A stretch of 64,000 bases of DNA from Notospermus geniculatus. Lineage: Eukaryota > Nemertea > Pilidiophora > Heteronemertea > Lineidae. How positions within the stretch are numbered: the stretch's first letter is position 1; each line of letters starts with the position of its first letter. The stretch lies in the NCBI GenBank assembly GCA_002633025.1, contig NMRB01000120.1:131927-195926 (forward strand), given 5' to 3'. Both the position numbers and the translations under genes were made by a program. A model generated the notes under the pieces. That model worked only from the letters and a program-made list of their open reading frames with translations. It did not search any database and had not been told where the DNA came from. This document shows, in pieces, positions 36,101 through 49,769 of the stretch.

Positions 36101-36616
36101 ACGGAGTATAAGAAGGAACTTAGCACTTGGAAACAAAGTTGATAAGTACAATGTTGATTTTAAAGTGAAAGGGTCCTTGTTACACAACCTTTGAGCGGGC
36201 TCTGCATGTTTTGCAATGATTTCTAAAATGAATGAAGAAACAGCTGAATCCAGTACATCACTTGTTACCCCAGCTTCCCGAAGTCGTTTGGCCTCTTTCG
36301 GAGATATGGCCATGTTGTTTCTTAAACCTAATATTCGAGGAATCACACGGGTTTCTTCTCCACATCTGACATCCGGATGTGCATCCAGTACAGCACGCAT
36401 TAAGGTTGTGCCACTTCTCGGGACACCCCCAATGAAGATGAGTGGCATATTTCGATCATATGGATACGTTTTGTTATCAGCACCTTTGACAAAATGTAGT
36501 TTCTGTTTTGGTACCATAGTGTAGCCAGGGCGACAGGGCAACAACCATGAAACCACTAGAATCGTGATGAGGACTATGAGCAAGTTGCAGCAGACTTTAC
36601 GTGGGGTTAATCTCAT
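33153..36616 (-). CDS. TPST: Tyrosylprotein sulfotransferase, two coding exons
   Basis: Coding exons are 36616-35808 (phase 2, TCCAA|gtaagtg) and 33567-33153, giving 407 residues. It is a Golgi type II membrane enzyme that moves sulfate from PAPS to tyrosines of secreted and membrane proteins. Residues 1-10 are cytosolic and 11-27 span the membrane. The 5'-phosphosulfate loop is [11 protein letters not shown] (65-75), followed by [13 protein letters not shown] with the catalytic Glu. [22 protein letters not shown] (3'-phosphate site), CLPVYYEQL and [15 protein letters not shown] complete the family signature; the intron splits the Lys codon of SLSK. Compared with vertebrate TPST2 (about 377 residues) the C-terminus is longer, with a basic KRRSR patch and an acidic DFDDHDPE stretch. 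The first exon has a 5' leader from 36706 that starts with an upstream ATG. Confidence 0.95.
33622..34226. repeat. Dispersed repeat, copy 1 (inside the sulfotransferase intron)
   Basis: It shares long stretches with 46842-47410 in the same orientation, for example GATGCATATTCAAATCATTT and GAGTTTATTTTTGAGGACGC. The middle part near 34098-34170 differs. Both copies contain GATTGGTCAT, a reverse CCAAT box, followed by a GCCATC block. Confidence 0.9.
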
Positions 36617-36628
36617 TCTGTCCCGACG

Positions 36629-36706
36629 TCATAAAGATGATCCCCGCATCACTCTGTACTCTTTCATGAAGAGACGTTTCTTGCATGATATGTTTCCATT
36701 CTTCAT
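36629..36706 (-). promoter_or_regulatory. Upstream open reading frame in the sulfotransferase leader
   Basis: The exon that carries the start codon begins at a splice acceptor (gttttttttcag) immediately followed by ATG. That frame encodes 25 codons (MKNGNISCKKRLFMKEYRVM...) and stops at 36629, 12 bases before the main ATG. It may lower translation of the main frame. Confidence 0.55.
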
Positions 36707-39700
36707 CTGAAAAAAACAACAAAAGACGTACTTTAAGGGACTTCTGCTTACGGCGATACCAGACCTTGTTGACTCCAACCTCCGACATTGTGCCGCCTCT
36801 GAAATTGGAACTACATGCCAACAGAGCACCCAAGCATCATTTACAGTTCTGAAAGAGAATACTGCAAAAAATAATGAATACAAAATGTATTTCAACTAAA
36901 TAGTGCGAAATATCGAAAGTTCTACCGCGGTTGAGCTACCTGATTAGACGCCCCGTTACAATTTGGTACTACTATACAATGTACATTTTTTTGTATGAAA
37001 CGTAAGAGCATATAGCTGTATGCGACTGAGGTAAGATTGAGGTAAGCTGATATCGTGTTTCTTTCAGAAATTTACAGACTAAAAATTGAAATCTCAACAG
37101 CATAACTCAAAATTCCAAGTTCACTGCTGCCATATTTGAATACAAAAACATACCCTTGATAACCTGAAGAAACAATTGCGCCTACACATAACTGATGGCA
37201 AGTGAAAACCAATTTTTCTCCATAGAAAATTTGGACAAAACAATTGTCACACTTATTGATGAAATTTTAAATCCTATTCTTATGTTTGTGTAACATGTTT
37301 ACAATCCCTAAAATAAAAATGTCACAAAGTGGAATCAATAGTTTTGCCAATGTGCGAATCTAGAAAGTTCCCAGCAAACCGGAGTATATCACTAAAAGTT
37401 GCTGATCCTGTCATTAACAAAAACAGTGGACAAAAAATGCGTTATTGATCAAGCGGATACCAAAAGGCAAAGAATAACAAAAAATGTATGAGAGTTCAGC
37501 AGCTCTCACTCTTTAGGCATCTGAAATCGTGTTTTTTTCCCGCTGTGTTAAGTTGTTCTCCATGCAATGCATCTTTTACTGTGTCTAATGCAGTGCAGTC
37601 AATCTCTCCCAAGGACAACAAGGCACATAGTTGCAGCCAACTAAAACCGCTGCCATATTGTGCTGAGTAATCAATCATCGGGATCGATAACAACATTTGA
37701 CCCCACCATATCCATCATTCTGAGTTGAATTGCTTGATAAACTTTCGTCAGATCCCAAGATCTCATAATAAGCTTGCATGATCAGCGAAGGGAAGGCTTG
37801 CTCTTATTGAGATTGCAGCTGACTTGTACATGTAGAGACAAAATCTTCAAGCCGATTACCGATTTGACCCGAGATACAGCCTCGTCGTCAATGCCCAATA
37901 CTCTTCGTGACTCACTTGATTAATGCCAAGATGAAGTTAAAGCCAAAACAATACTGATGCTGTCTCAAACAATTGTGATATCTCTCTTAGCAAACATCTT
38001 GCAACGACTGAATAAGTGTTCTCAACAACCACCATCACCACATCATCAAATTCATGATCCCATTACCATTCTATTGTGATGCAAGCACCGAAAATATTTT
38101 ATCATCACATCCGAGGATGCACACGCCAATATCCTCATCACAGTAAACTGCAAAATCGAAGATACAGTTCCTGGTCAATGGAAACCGAATCCACACAGGT
38201 GGTTAATTAATAGGAAATCGTTCGGGAGTGTATGGAGTGACCTATGATTATAAGTAGGCCTACCGTACAAGTGTACGTTCTGTAGAAGCTAATGATGTTA
38301 TCCCGAGATAACTGAGTCCCGATCCCGAGAAGATAACTCCCGATCACGAAATAGAAATCCCAGTTACCGTAATCAACAACTGAATCTATGCTCAGCATGT
38401 GACAACAAATTTTCGGTGTACAGTAAACTCGTCAAATCATCACCTCATCATTGAGAAGCAACATTCCATGAATCATTTGTTCAGCAAGAGAACATTGGTT
38501 ATCCTGAGAGTTGATCAACATCGCTCATGGCCAATTGGCATTCCCGATGGTCCTATCAAGAATGATCCTTGGTAAACTACAGCGTTATAGCATCGAAGTT
38601 TCCACTCTTGATCAATATATCCAGGCGTTAATCCACGAGAGAGACCCGTGTCTGAATACCAAAATGCCAAATGGACGTAAAGGGTACATTAACAAATAGG
38701 ACAGTGTCATCAACAGGTTGAATTGGATCGGTTTTATCGACTGTAGCTAAGATACTGGAGAATGTCATCCTTTTGTTAGCATTAGGGGCAAATTCCTTGC
38801 CAATGAATTGACTCGGCAAATCAGCATAGCCAACAAGGGAGTGTCGAAAGGCTTTAGGGAATCAGATTCCAAACATTCCCGTTACTAAAGGACAAGGGAA
38901 ATCTAGTAAAAGGTGTCACGGCATATTGATTGGAGAGGAGAGTCACTCAAGTTGCTAACAGGCAATACGTGTATATTCTAGTATTAAGTACATGACTTGT
39001 ATTTATATGGAATAAAGTCACATATAGTTGTCACTTACATCAGATAACCTGCTATGCAACAATGAATCCAAGATGTCTACAGAATAACAAATGAGGCATA
39101 GAGCGGGATCGTGGAAAACATCAACTGGCTCGGCACGTCAAGCTTCACCAAGACCTGAATGCTTTTCTACAGAACCAGCAACATAGCTATTTATCTGACA
39201 TTGGGTCAATAAGCCAATGTTGTTACAAGGTCCAGATCTCCCTGGTTACACCCCAAGTATATCCTTCAAAGCTGTCGATTCTCAGGCAATTAGGGGAGAA
39301 TATTGACCACTTTTCTTCAATCTCCAGATAACCCAATACGCATCAGCTCCACCTATGTATTGTTAGATACCAAACGTAACATGTTCACTCTGAACAGAAC
39401 GACAGCACCAACATGTCCCCGACACCAATATCCAAATATATGTCAGAGACGTTATGAAATTGGCCAAACAACCTCTGGTAATTGACTGTAATTGAAGGGG
39501 ATTCTCAGAGCAGGTTTGGTTACCACGCTTACGGCGTTGTGATAAACATCATTTGTGACAGATATCAAAGGAAGCGTCATTTCTCTTCTTGTGGCTACGA
39601 CCTGTGATGATGAGACTTCAGTGGAAATGAGGAGGATGACATTGTATTCATATTGAAATATCGCAGTGGCGCTGGTTTCCATAACGAAGTACTGTCATTG

Positions 39701-42700
39701 TAAGATCACAATTGATGCATGCTTTGAGCGGAATATATTGTGCCCTCATGTCATCCTACGCTACCGGTAGAATTCAGATTGCTGCAGAAATGGTTTAGGC
39801 CAAGAGCAATCATTCAACAAACCTGGGATGATATGATGTCAAATAATGCACTTCATACATAGCCGACTGGAACAATCAAAACAACACCTACCATTTGCAC
39901 CCAATACAAATAACAGCGCTGAATCCAAGGCACTACAATTCAAGGCATTACAAAGGATACAACACAAATTGAAATTTGCCTCCAATATCCAATGAGAAGC
40001 ACACAAACTATTTTCTCTTCTTCGCCCACTTTTTTCATGACAGAGAATTCTTGACGCCAATGTACAATACCCAGGGAGAGAGAGGAGGAAACTAGTAAAG
40101 CTTTAGTGCAAATATACTGAGAGCAAAATGAAGCGTTTTCTGACTCGCCTACTACATAACCAATTAAAGAATACGAATTCAAAGGATTTGACATGTTTGA
40201 TGTCTTAATAGAGCCTGCATATATTATTTACGGAGACGATTACTTTGGCTGTTACACCGAAAGAAATTGACAGGGAAACTCACCACAAAGAAAAAGAAGT
40301 GTTGTTACTCTTGAAATTCTGATTGATTTTTTTGCTGGCAGCTGTCAGAGAATGTCAATAGGCTTGGGTTCATTTAAATGGCAATGTCGTCTCTGAACAC
40401 GTCCGTACATTACGTGACGTAGCACTATCCATTAGCAATGTCGAACTTACAATAGAATACTCAGGTTCCAAAGCAGAAAGCTTGGCAATGCGTATGATTG
40501 TCAAGCAAATTAATGTTATGGTGGTGAACATGGTAATCTTGGTGTACATATTAATCAGTGAAACTGCTGTAAACCGAGTGTATTCATGACTATCAACATC
40601 GATGGAGCCATGATGATACAGAGGAAACAACGGATGAAAGACTGGGATTCTATTAGTATATGTCAATAAACCGGTTTCAAAATACCAGTCTTTTTTTCTA
40701 AAGCACAATATTTCTGAAGATAAATTTTTCATGGCACATTTCGTACTAATGGATGCCATCACTATGATTATTCAATTGATAAACAACAACAGCATCATCC
40801 AGAATTTTCTCAATGACAACACCTTATGACATTTTGGAACGGTCACAGCTCCAGACTAATGAAACCACATCTACCGCGGATCTTCATGAAACATACGGCA
40901 AAAAACTATACTTTCGCATGAGACATAAAGAAGGAATGTGTACCAACTGCGAACTGTAAATATTGGAAGGAGGTATGGTCTGGCTTCTGTGCTAACTGAG
41001 AACTCAATGTTGACACATCAATAGGCAGGATATATAACATCTCTGTAACATACAAAATTCACGAGTTTTATAACTTATATGAAAATCCCAAGCTTCTAAG
41101 AGCATATATGATAGCCCTTTGGGAAGTTAGTTGTGAAAGTACTTGTGTCTTCTTGGCAAATTGGATGCTACTTGAGGGGTTCTGTTGAGGCTATGTGATG
41201 AAGAACTCAGACTGTACATAAAAAGTTTTGGCCATGCGATGGTAACCGTAACCGATCAGACCAACCGAATACCGGTACTTCAGACATTGGCTAACGATGT
41301 ACATGTTTTTTTTCGAAATGTAGCCTTAATGGTAAGAATCAAATGAAGCAATATTGTTGCCCTGTCACTTAATTGAATCGCCTGGATACACTGTCCTTTT
41401 AGCATCAGCTAAACAACCAACAAGGTATCCATGTCAACCGCATTATCATTCACACTACATAACAGTCAACTGCTAATCAGCCCCGGACATCCCCGCAAGG
41501 ATTATTCTACCTCATAACAAATTAATCATATGGACACCGCAGCTACTCCTGGCACAGGAATCAAATGAGGTGACCAGAGAGGCTAATGCTCGACGCTTGG
41601 CATCCTATACAGCGGAGTCAAAATAATTTACTCATTTGGCTGGATATTTCGTGCACAGACTCAGATACTGAAGAGTACAGGCCAAATAATGTTCAAAGCA
41701 CCATTAATTCCTTGCAATAAGACATCAGGGAAAGGCGGGAGAGAAAAAGATAACATAGTTGCACATCTAAGAGCACAGTTCATTAACGTGGAGCACGAAC
41801 GCCCACAACATTTGCCAGGCCTACGATCAAAGACTTTTGCCATGAGGCAATTTGCAATCTTGCCTGATGCTTTCAAGGAGTGCAACATTGACCGAGCTTC
41901 GCTGTGTGGGCAAACCTAATGGCATCAAGAATTAACGTGAAATCAACGGTATAACATAAAATCCGCGGATGCTCGCACATTCTCTTCTACTACAAATTGC
42001 ACTCAGTGGGCTGCGCTGGGATGCAGTGTATCCACCACCTTGATCACTGCAGTGCTTTGGAGCACAAGCCCCTTTATCGACTCCATCCAGCCAGTGTTGC
42101 CAGACGTCAACATGACAGGATGATGTCAATTCATTAAGAGTCAAATATGAAACCAGCAAACAAATTATCAGGTACATTCTACCATTAATGTGCTTCATTA
42201 TTGAGAGAGATTGAACGAGATCACGATAATGGCCAATTATGTATAGTCTCATGTAATGCATAGGATCATGTACGGTTTTTAGGATCATCTTTCTGATGAT
42301 ATTGCAAAACAGGATACATGTACGTCAGGTATTCTGCAGGCCCCGTACCAGATCGGCCAACGAAAATTCAGCAACATAGTACCAGTAAGTGTTCCCGTTT
42401 CTCAGCATTTCCCCTCTCTCTTGCTGTGAAACGAGTGTGATAGAATTCACTGTGCTCCCTTATTGGAAAAGTCGTGGTCTCTCTAGCTGTCTATTCTGTG
42501 GAAAAGCTGAGATATGTTGAACACACGAAAACGTTACACCGGCGTCCACTGGAACTGTGTGTTGAATCTGAATAAGCATCAGAAATAGGCTTGCACTCCT
42601 ATGATGACAAACAAAACTGGACGATGGATGGCACTGATATCTGGGTAGCCTGAGTGTGTCATGGGCCCGTATTTTAGAATGCTCCTCAACGTAAAAGAGT

Positions 42701-45700
42701 TCCTCAAGGCTGTTGTTCTCCTGTTGAGACAGTTGAGGAACTCATTTACGTTGAGGAGCATTCTAAAATACGGGCCACAGGAGCGTTGGATTCATGTTTG
42801 CACAAGACATGCAAGAGGCATCAGATTCGATTGTCATCATGCAAGTCATTACCTTTTTAGTCTCATCTGGTCTGAAAACATCAAGTGTCACAGTGAAAGC
42901 GCTACCCGTTGAGTTCCTTTTGAAAGGTAAATGTAAGGATGTATTTCAAATCGTTGTCAGCTTCATACGGTGTAGAATTAACGACTGACTAATCAAAGCA
43001 GACCAATGTATGATGTATTGTCCCGAAGGGACAAAACATCTGCATTGATCCTTAATGAATAAGCTCATTACCGATGTCATCCGTGCAAACACAAGTTGTG
43101 ACATCATCAATGTATTTGTGTGCCTGAGGTAAATCTGATCGAGCTGTCAATACTACTGCATACACATTACTGCCTGCATTCACCATTCGTCATTATCGTG
43201 CAGTTTACAGAGCTGGACCAAAGTGCTTTTACCATTAATGTGCAAACAAGGGCTGACTCAAGGAACGGATGCCCCACATCAGTGTGGGAGCAAGTGTCAT
43301 TACTCTCCAAGTCCAAGATGATACAGCCACTAGGCAAGCTGTGAAGCCTGATTCTAAATATGTGCCTACATATCCCAGGAAATGTCGACAAGGCTTGAAT
43401 TTGAGACCTAAGATTGACAAAATTCCAAAAAATATAAAGACTGTTGTCTCCATAGTTTGGCAGATCTTCTCATGGATTCTTTTGAAAGAAGGCTCGTCGT
43501 CTTCATGGATAAACTAACTATCTGATGGATTCCTTCAAAAGAAGAGAATTATCGACTCGCTTGTGTAGAAACTGCCACAGGCTCCCAGGCAAAATCTTAA
43601 TTAGTCAGGAAATCTTAATTAATCATCCCTCCGCTGGAACTAGAGCTGTCAAATATTGACATAATGATTGCTATCTTTAGCGAGTTTCAATGGAGCCTGT
43701 CGTCTTTGATTTTACAGGCTGATAATCCTGATAATTGCCACATATTTCATGGAGCCTTGGCAATATTTCTTATGAAAAGTTGAACAGTCAATGAAGTATC
43801 AGTTTGCCGCCTTTTTGTTAGAGCAATCTTTCTTGCAATACTACTGGACGTGCTGTTGGCCAACAAAATGAACATACATTTCCGATAAAATCGCCAATAT
43901 TAAGACGGATGACTCTCCAAATCATTTGCGAAATCTTGAAAATCTATTCCTAAAGGGCAGTGAAAAAGTTGCCTTTTTTCTTCTTCCTTTTGCTTCATTT
44001 ACCATGCAAAGGCTGGCGACTCTTTCCATCTTCCTCCCCAGAGAGTCTATCATCGCCATCAAAGGCATCTCCAGGAAATCCCACGTGATCATACAAACCG
44101 ACATTCGCCAAATAGATACAAGCGAATATTAAACTAACAGTGGGGAGAAATAATGACATGTCAAGTACAATGTTATCACAAAAATATCATTCCGAGAGGA
44201 TCATTTCACATGAACACGCAAAACGACTTAGCACTGAGAACAGACTTGAATTCAACTTGCAGTTAACACTAAAAGATTAAATGGAGATAGAGAAAGGAAA
44301 TTCACACCGCCGTCCACACCACTGCGGTCTGAATTGGTTGCAACATGCAAAAAGTGAGAAGAGCTGTGGAAATCAATGGTTATGGTCACCGGGAACAAAT
44401 AGAGCCATCCTCGCGTGTTCCATCCTGTCTTATTGCTAAAGAAGAATCTTTAAAACACATACTAGATCTTCAACCAGATCAAATGTAAATGGAAGACATC
44501 TAAAAAACTGATTTCGTCAGACAGTATATAAAGGCAACACTAAAAATATACATGTATAAACATATCCACGCGTTTGAATTCTATTTAGAAATCTTTTAGA
44601 AAGTCTTCTTTTTGCAGAGTTCAACAAATTTTGTTGACACGCCACTACATCTAGATTATTGGATTTCATAACTAGAGTGGTGAATAGAGCCGAGTAGATT
44701 CCTAAGACATCTAAGCCCTTCAGCGTTTGGTATTCCTTTCAAGTTTATCTGTTTGGGACGTCTTATCTTGATTTCACCTCAAGGAAAAAGAGGTCTCCAT
44801 CCTCATCCATATTTGTCAAGTCAGCCATGAACATTCAAACCAAGAACAGTCACCTTTGCACGTATAGGCTGGAAGCTATTCAAAGGGGACCAGCGATCCT
44901 ATTTCACATAGCTAGGGTATATCAATGTGATGACTCCAAAGTAGTTCAGTGTTTGCATGCAGTTGTTCAAATACATGTATAGAGGAGACATTTAAGAAAT
45001 GTCACTGGAGGAGAGGAGTTCGAGACTCACACTCGTAGTCCACCTGCTGATTTCAGAATAGTCATCAGTTATTTCTAAAGTGGCCTTGAAAATCCTATCG
45101 TCAATCAGATGAAAGAGAGAGAATATCTTTTTCTGGAAAGCTCTAACGATCATAGACACCAGCAGCAGGAAATGAAAGTGTAATCATCACTTTTCTTTCA
45201 CTAAAAGAGCCGGAGGTTCCATGTCTGTTGGATTGGGAAAAAACTTTGTAACCAATATTCATTATCCCTCACAAAATGTCAAGAAACCCCAACAAAAGCG
45301 TGTTACATCTTTGGAAATGCCATACTGCTGAGTTAGAGTTAGTTCTATGGTCGACATTTTTGCTGCCGGCAAACTTAGCAAAAATTACTTTTATTCGGCT
45401 GAAGGATTCCTGAATGTGACGAAGCCTATACTCGCTGTTCGCAAATAAAACATGTAAAATACCAATTGTGATGGAAGCTGCCGAAGCCATACATTGGTTT
45501 CCATGAAGAAAACATACCAGAAAGAAAAGAGCAATTTGCAATATACAGTTACCCATGGTTATTCCATGATGAAAACATGGAGAATGGCAGTATCCTATTC
45601 AACAGTGTGACAATGGGAAAGAGACTGGTGCGGACACCCAATCTCCAATATTGATCAATTTTTTATGAGCCCTGACCATGTGCAGACAAGGTTGGAACCC

Positions 45701-46443
45701 CAGCAAATCACACCATGCAATATACTCTGTCCAAGTATTAATGAACTTCGTTAGATCTATAATGGCATCCGTATTTCTTCGCTGCCGGCAAGTATCAGAA
45801 TTTATCTAGTTAATAGCAGTGAATCATTTCCGAACAGTGCTTTCAGGGACGGTTGTTTGCAAAACATTTGTTTTTTTTCAATGGATACATCTTTCTGTTT
45901 ACCAGACGAACTATCCATTTAAACTGGTGTTGACAGAAGGCTGGGTTTCCAGAAAAAAAATCAGAACACTAGTTCAGGAGTGCTATTTCTGACAGCACTC
46001 AGGGATATACTTCAGTGTTGATGGAATGCATTTAAAATGTAATGGTTTCACAAGAAACGTCACTAACTCTGTCTCTCAAAACCTGTATATAGCTTTTCTG
46101 TAATTACTAACAAGGGAAGTGAATATATTCAACGCTTCATGATGCATACCACCAGCAGAAAAAAGTTTTGGTCTGCACAAAATGCATTTCCTTGTTAAAG
46201 TGATCGTTCTGAATGAAGCGCTATACAGCAGTCATTTCAAACATTTAGACAGCTTCAAACACACAAAAACAGGACTTATTCTCTATTGGACTAGCACAGC
46301 TCATGTTGCTTCAAGGGCTTGTGTGTATAATTCAGCACTTTAAAGAGCACCAAAAAATCAATTAAAACAAAAATGAAGTGTGTAACTTACCAATTTACAT
46401 GGTTGATCTACATTATGCAGTCAATCCAGTGAGTCAAAAGGTT
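36707..46443. other. Long stretch without a certain gene; scattered exon-like pieces on the minus strand
   Basis: No plus-strand gene was seen. On the minus strand, segments with plausible acceptor and donor signals read as single hydrophobic spans or tails: 44133-44003 (ends with an acidic tail, GGxxDAFDGDDRLSGEE-like), 42282-42190, 40566-40451 (span ITMFTTITLICLTIIRIAKL, donor gtaagt) and about 40000-39890. They could be exons of one multi-span gene or chance AT-rich frames. No family was recognised. Confidence 0.25.
42664..42776. mobile_element. Palindromic MITE-like element, GGCCC family
   Basis: The left end GGCCCGTATTTTAGAATGCT is mirrored by AGCATTCTAAAATACGGGCC at the right end. It is 113 bp, a close relative of the 6391-6509 element. 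Confidence 0.8.
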
Positions 46444-46608
46444 CTAATCCGGTAGCAAATTAGTTGAGTTGGCGAGAAGCGAAGATGTTCTGCATGTGAT
46501 GAGGAGCGCAGAGTAAGCCACGCCAGTGCCGACGACCTGTCCATATGTGAATGCAATGACGATCGATATCAGGAGACCCACCAGGAGGAAATTAAAGCAC
46601 AGATGCAT
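46444..46608 (-). CDS. Possible hydrophobic exon or small membrane protein
   Basis: After an acceptor-like TATTAG the frame reads 54 codons to a TAG, starting MHLCFNFLLVGLLISIVIAF and continuing with a second hydrophobic stretch (GTGVAYSALLIT). The other two frames close at once. It could be a terminal exon of a multi-span gene or a chance frame. I recognise no family. Confidence 0.25.
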   Translation of the reverse strand: MHLCFNFLLVGLLISIVIAFTYGQVVGTGVAYSALLITCRTSSLLANSTNLLPD

Positions 46609-46841
46609 CTAATAGTATAATATGATCAATAAAGAAACATCCGGAGAAGAAAAACTCTTAACTGACGAAGGCAAGATGATGATATAAGGGTTTCGAAGCA
46701 AATCTTCACAGAGGACAACCAATCTTTTATAAAAAATTGCGTGTAATTGCAATGACATGAGTTGGCGATCCACATGAGAAGACAGGTTCTAGTGGATGTT
46801 TTTGAACAAACAGACATCCCGGCACTTAATACTGGAATTTA

Positions 46842-47410
46842 GGCATTCTCACCACTAAAATCACCACACTTAGCATTGTTCAATTTCGTGAGGGGTTTTT
46901 CGTCCTTTTCCTCTCACGTAATCGACTGACTGTTGATGCATATTCAAATCATTTGGGGTCAAAGCGTGTCCCGAATAAAGAAAATTGAATTATTTCATCA
47001 GTTTAATGCTTTTCGTACGACTTTTTGAGAAACTTTCGAGTTTATTTTTGAGGACGCGCTCTGATTGGTCATACTGAATCACATGATCTCAGCGACACAC
47101 TCTGCTTCACGATAAACGGCCGCCATCTTTTTCATCACATGGGAAGTTCGCCGAGTTCGACGCGCTGTGATCCCATTATTCATAAGTAAGGTAACGTCAA
47201 CTGATTCTTTTATGTGTAACAACAGTCTCCAAGCCTAATTGATAACTTAAATCATTCAAATACGTAGATTCGAACAGTCTTGTCGGGCAGTCCTGGATCG
47301 GCGGCGTGTACACTACTACTCGCGATCACGGTCAACCTCGCCGTGGTATTCGTGTACATGGTGTATGAGATCACCATAATAAAAACACAGAGTGCCGTTT
47401 ATGCAAGTCT
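46842..47410. repeat. Dispersed repeat, copy 2
   Basis: It is the partner of 33622-34226. This copy has a perfect YY1-type word GCCGCCATCTT at 47119-47129, some 50 bp after a reverse CCAAT box (ATTGG at 47064-47068), and a GC-rich middle segment that copy 1 lacks. A 73-codon frame in the middle segment is not supported as a gene. Confidence 0.9.
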
Positions 47411-49769
47411 GGTTCATCTAGCCATCGATGGTGGCGCTGACTGCTATTCAATGCCATCTGGAATTCGTACCCTAACTCTAATTGGGGTTGCTAGCTACTA
47501 GACCTTTTTTGCCATTATTACCTTTGTTGCCATTACCTTCATTGCAAACCTTTAGCGGCAATAAATTTATTGCCGCTATAGGTTTGTATTCTTTCGTAAC
47601 GTGGACCAATTTGACGCCCCCCCCCCGCACACGTCGAGCAAATTTGTTGACTTAATCGAAATAAAAGCTGACAAAGGATGGCTGTCGCACACTCGTGTAG
47701 ATACAAAACGTGATCAATATATGGACGATCCACTTTCATGATTTTGCATTTATTTGATTATGCTATGCCGGTCCTAAATACTGTAGGACAGCCATCTCGA
47801 AAATGCCAAAGGTGTCATCTGCCAGTTGTTAGCATGCCATCTTAGGCTGATGGTCTAACGTGACAAGGAAGAGAAGAAACACTCTCTCTCGGAAGTGACT
47901 AGATAGATAGAGCCTTTTCATGTCCAACAACTTGATTATAGATTGTTTTTTCCTAGGGGAAATCACTGAGGGAAAACTGATGAAGATTGAGCTGTTTTAC
48001 CTCGGTGGTTTCTCGTGCATTGGTTAGAACAGAAGCATTCGTATTGACTACAACATAATTGGTGAGTCATACACACAACCTGAAATTACTGGAATATATT
48101 CAGGCAGGAGATAATCTCCTCCTGATTCAGGCAATGTCTCTAAAGTTAGAGGTTGTCCCCCCCCCCCCACAGAGGTCTCGTGGATGACGTGTCTTCCGAT
48201 ATACCTGATAAAAGTCAGGTAAGTAGGCCTAGAAGTTGCCAGCCACGTTCTAGTGGTCAATACTATATTGTTGGCTTGTACATTACACCAGATCTACAAA
48301 TTCCTTTTGGGGGACGGAGGATGAAACGCTAGGTAGTCGGCTTGGTAGCAAGTCTAACATCCAAAACGGTCATAATCAACGCTTCTCGAAACAGATATGA
48401 ACCTGTTCTTGACTAAGTATATGGACTTAATAGGGAAATGAGATATGGTATGACATGGATGTGACAGACTGCTATAGATTAACGCAACGATTGCAGACAC
48501 AAGTGTCAATCTAGATATGAGGAATGGTATCAGAGATGATGGGAAACCCATCTACAGGAAACTAATGGTGGTACTCAACAAGCTGTCATCATGAAGACTC
48601 GCATGACATTTGATGAGGTTTGGGATGATGAACCGAAGCTAAGGAAGATACCTGGTGGCATCTCAAGCCTTCATTCTGAAATGGAAATTCAACAGAATTC
48701 TCATGCATGTAAACCCAGATAGAGAAGTATACATTCCAAACAAGGCAAGAAGCGGAAGCAGTTCTTCGGGGACTTCATTTTCCACCTTCATGATTAGGTA
48801 ATCCGTTTGCCCTTGTTTCCATGTAATCCATCAGAGAGAACACTAGGCCGTAAAAAGTTCTCATAAGGCTCAACAAGCTCCAGTAAATTGAAACATAAGT
48901 CAGCAGAGTGGATTTATTGCTGACAGAGTCATACTCAATAGGAAACTATACAGCCATAAAAGAGACTGCAAGACAGTACAAGAACATTAAGACATAAAGA
49001 TCAGCTTGATTGCCAACTAATGTCACTTGTTTCATCCTTGCTCCCATATGTCGTGCATACCAATTCAACAAGAGGCAGAGGATTAAACTACATACCGTAT
49101 ACAACAAGGGTTAAACTTGGTAAAGTTTGTGTCCTGAGAAGGTAGCCTTTATATCGCTTCGAGTAATAAAAAGCCTCATTGCAGATTCAATGGATAGTCT
49201 GACTATACGACGATCATGAGCAGCGAACAAAATGTAACAGCCCGTACTCCATTACGGAGTCGGAAGCCACACAGCTCGTCCAATGAAATTTCCAAGTCAT
49301 TCACTGAGAAAGATGAAACCAAACCTCTACTCTAAGTATCGTAAGACTGATATACGCTGATGACAAAATTAATATCCGAGTGCTGCTTTTCCAATTATGA
49401 TTTCATTAAAAATTCCCAACTTGATTTATTGTGAAAGAAAGAGTAGTATAGTTGTAGTGTGTCGCCTCAACCCTCTCATGTTATTCATTCATTGCATCAT
49501 GAGTAATACATTTCTGGTATCATTATTGCTCCCAGGATTGCTGTACCAAGACGTTAACCACACTTGGTAAAGCATTTTCAACATCCGAGAAAATACTACA
49601 GAATATTGTCAACAGCAGCAGCTTGGAGTCGCGAAGTCCCTTTAGTTAGTAAACATATTGCTGGATAAAGCCACTTTTTATTGCACTGGCGTGGAGATGT
49701 CATCATCTGTCTGTTTCGTACTTACTGTCTTTGGCTGACGATATGTCTGGAGAACATTTTGGACTCCTG
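47411..49769. other. Non-coding stretch
   Basis: It contains a 42-bp near-perfect palindrome at 47545-47586 (core TAGCGGCAATAAATTTATTG...), C-runs at about 47620 and 48160, and one plus-strand exon-like segment at 48558-48722 discussed among the findings. No gene was recognised. Confidence 0.4.

Noticed and set aside
45269-45556. Minus-strand frame with signal-like start and a receptor-like stretch (ITIGILHVLFANSEY)
   Set aside because: It faintly resembles the start of glutamate-receptor ligand domains, but none of the pore or ligand-binding exons of such a gene could be found below it.
47280-47501. 73-codon hydrophobic plus-strand frame
   Set aside because: It lies within the dispersed repeat copy 2 and its start is in the shared repeat sequence.
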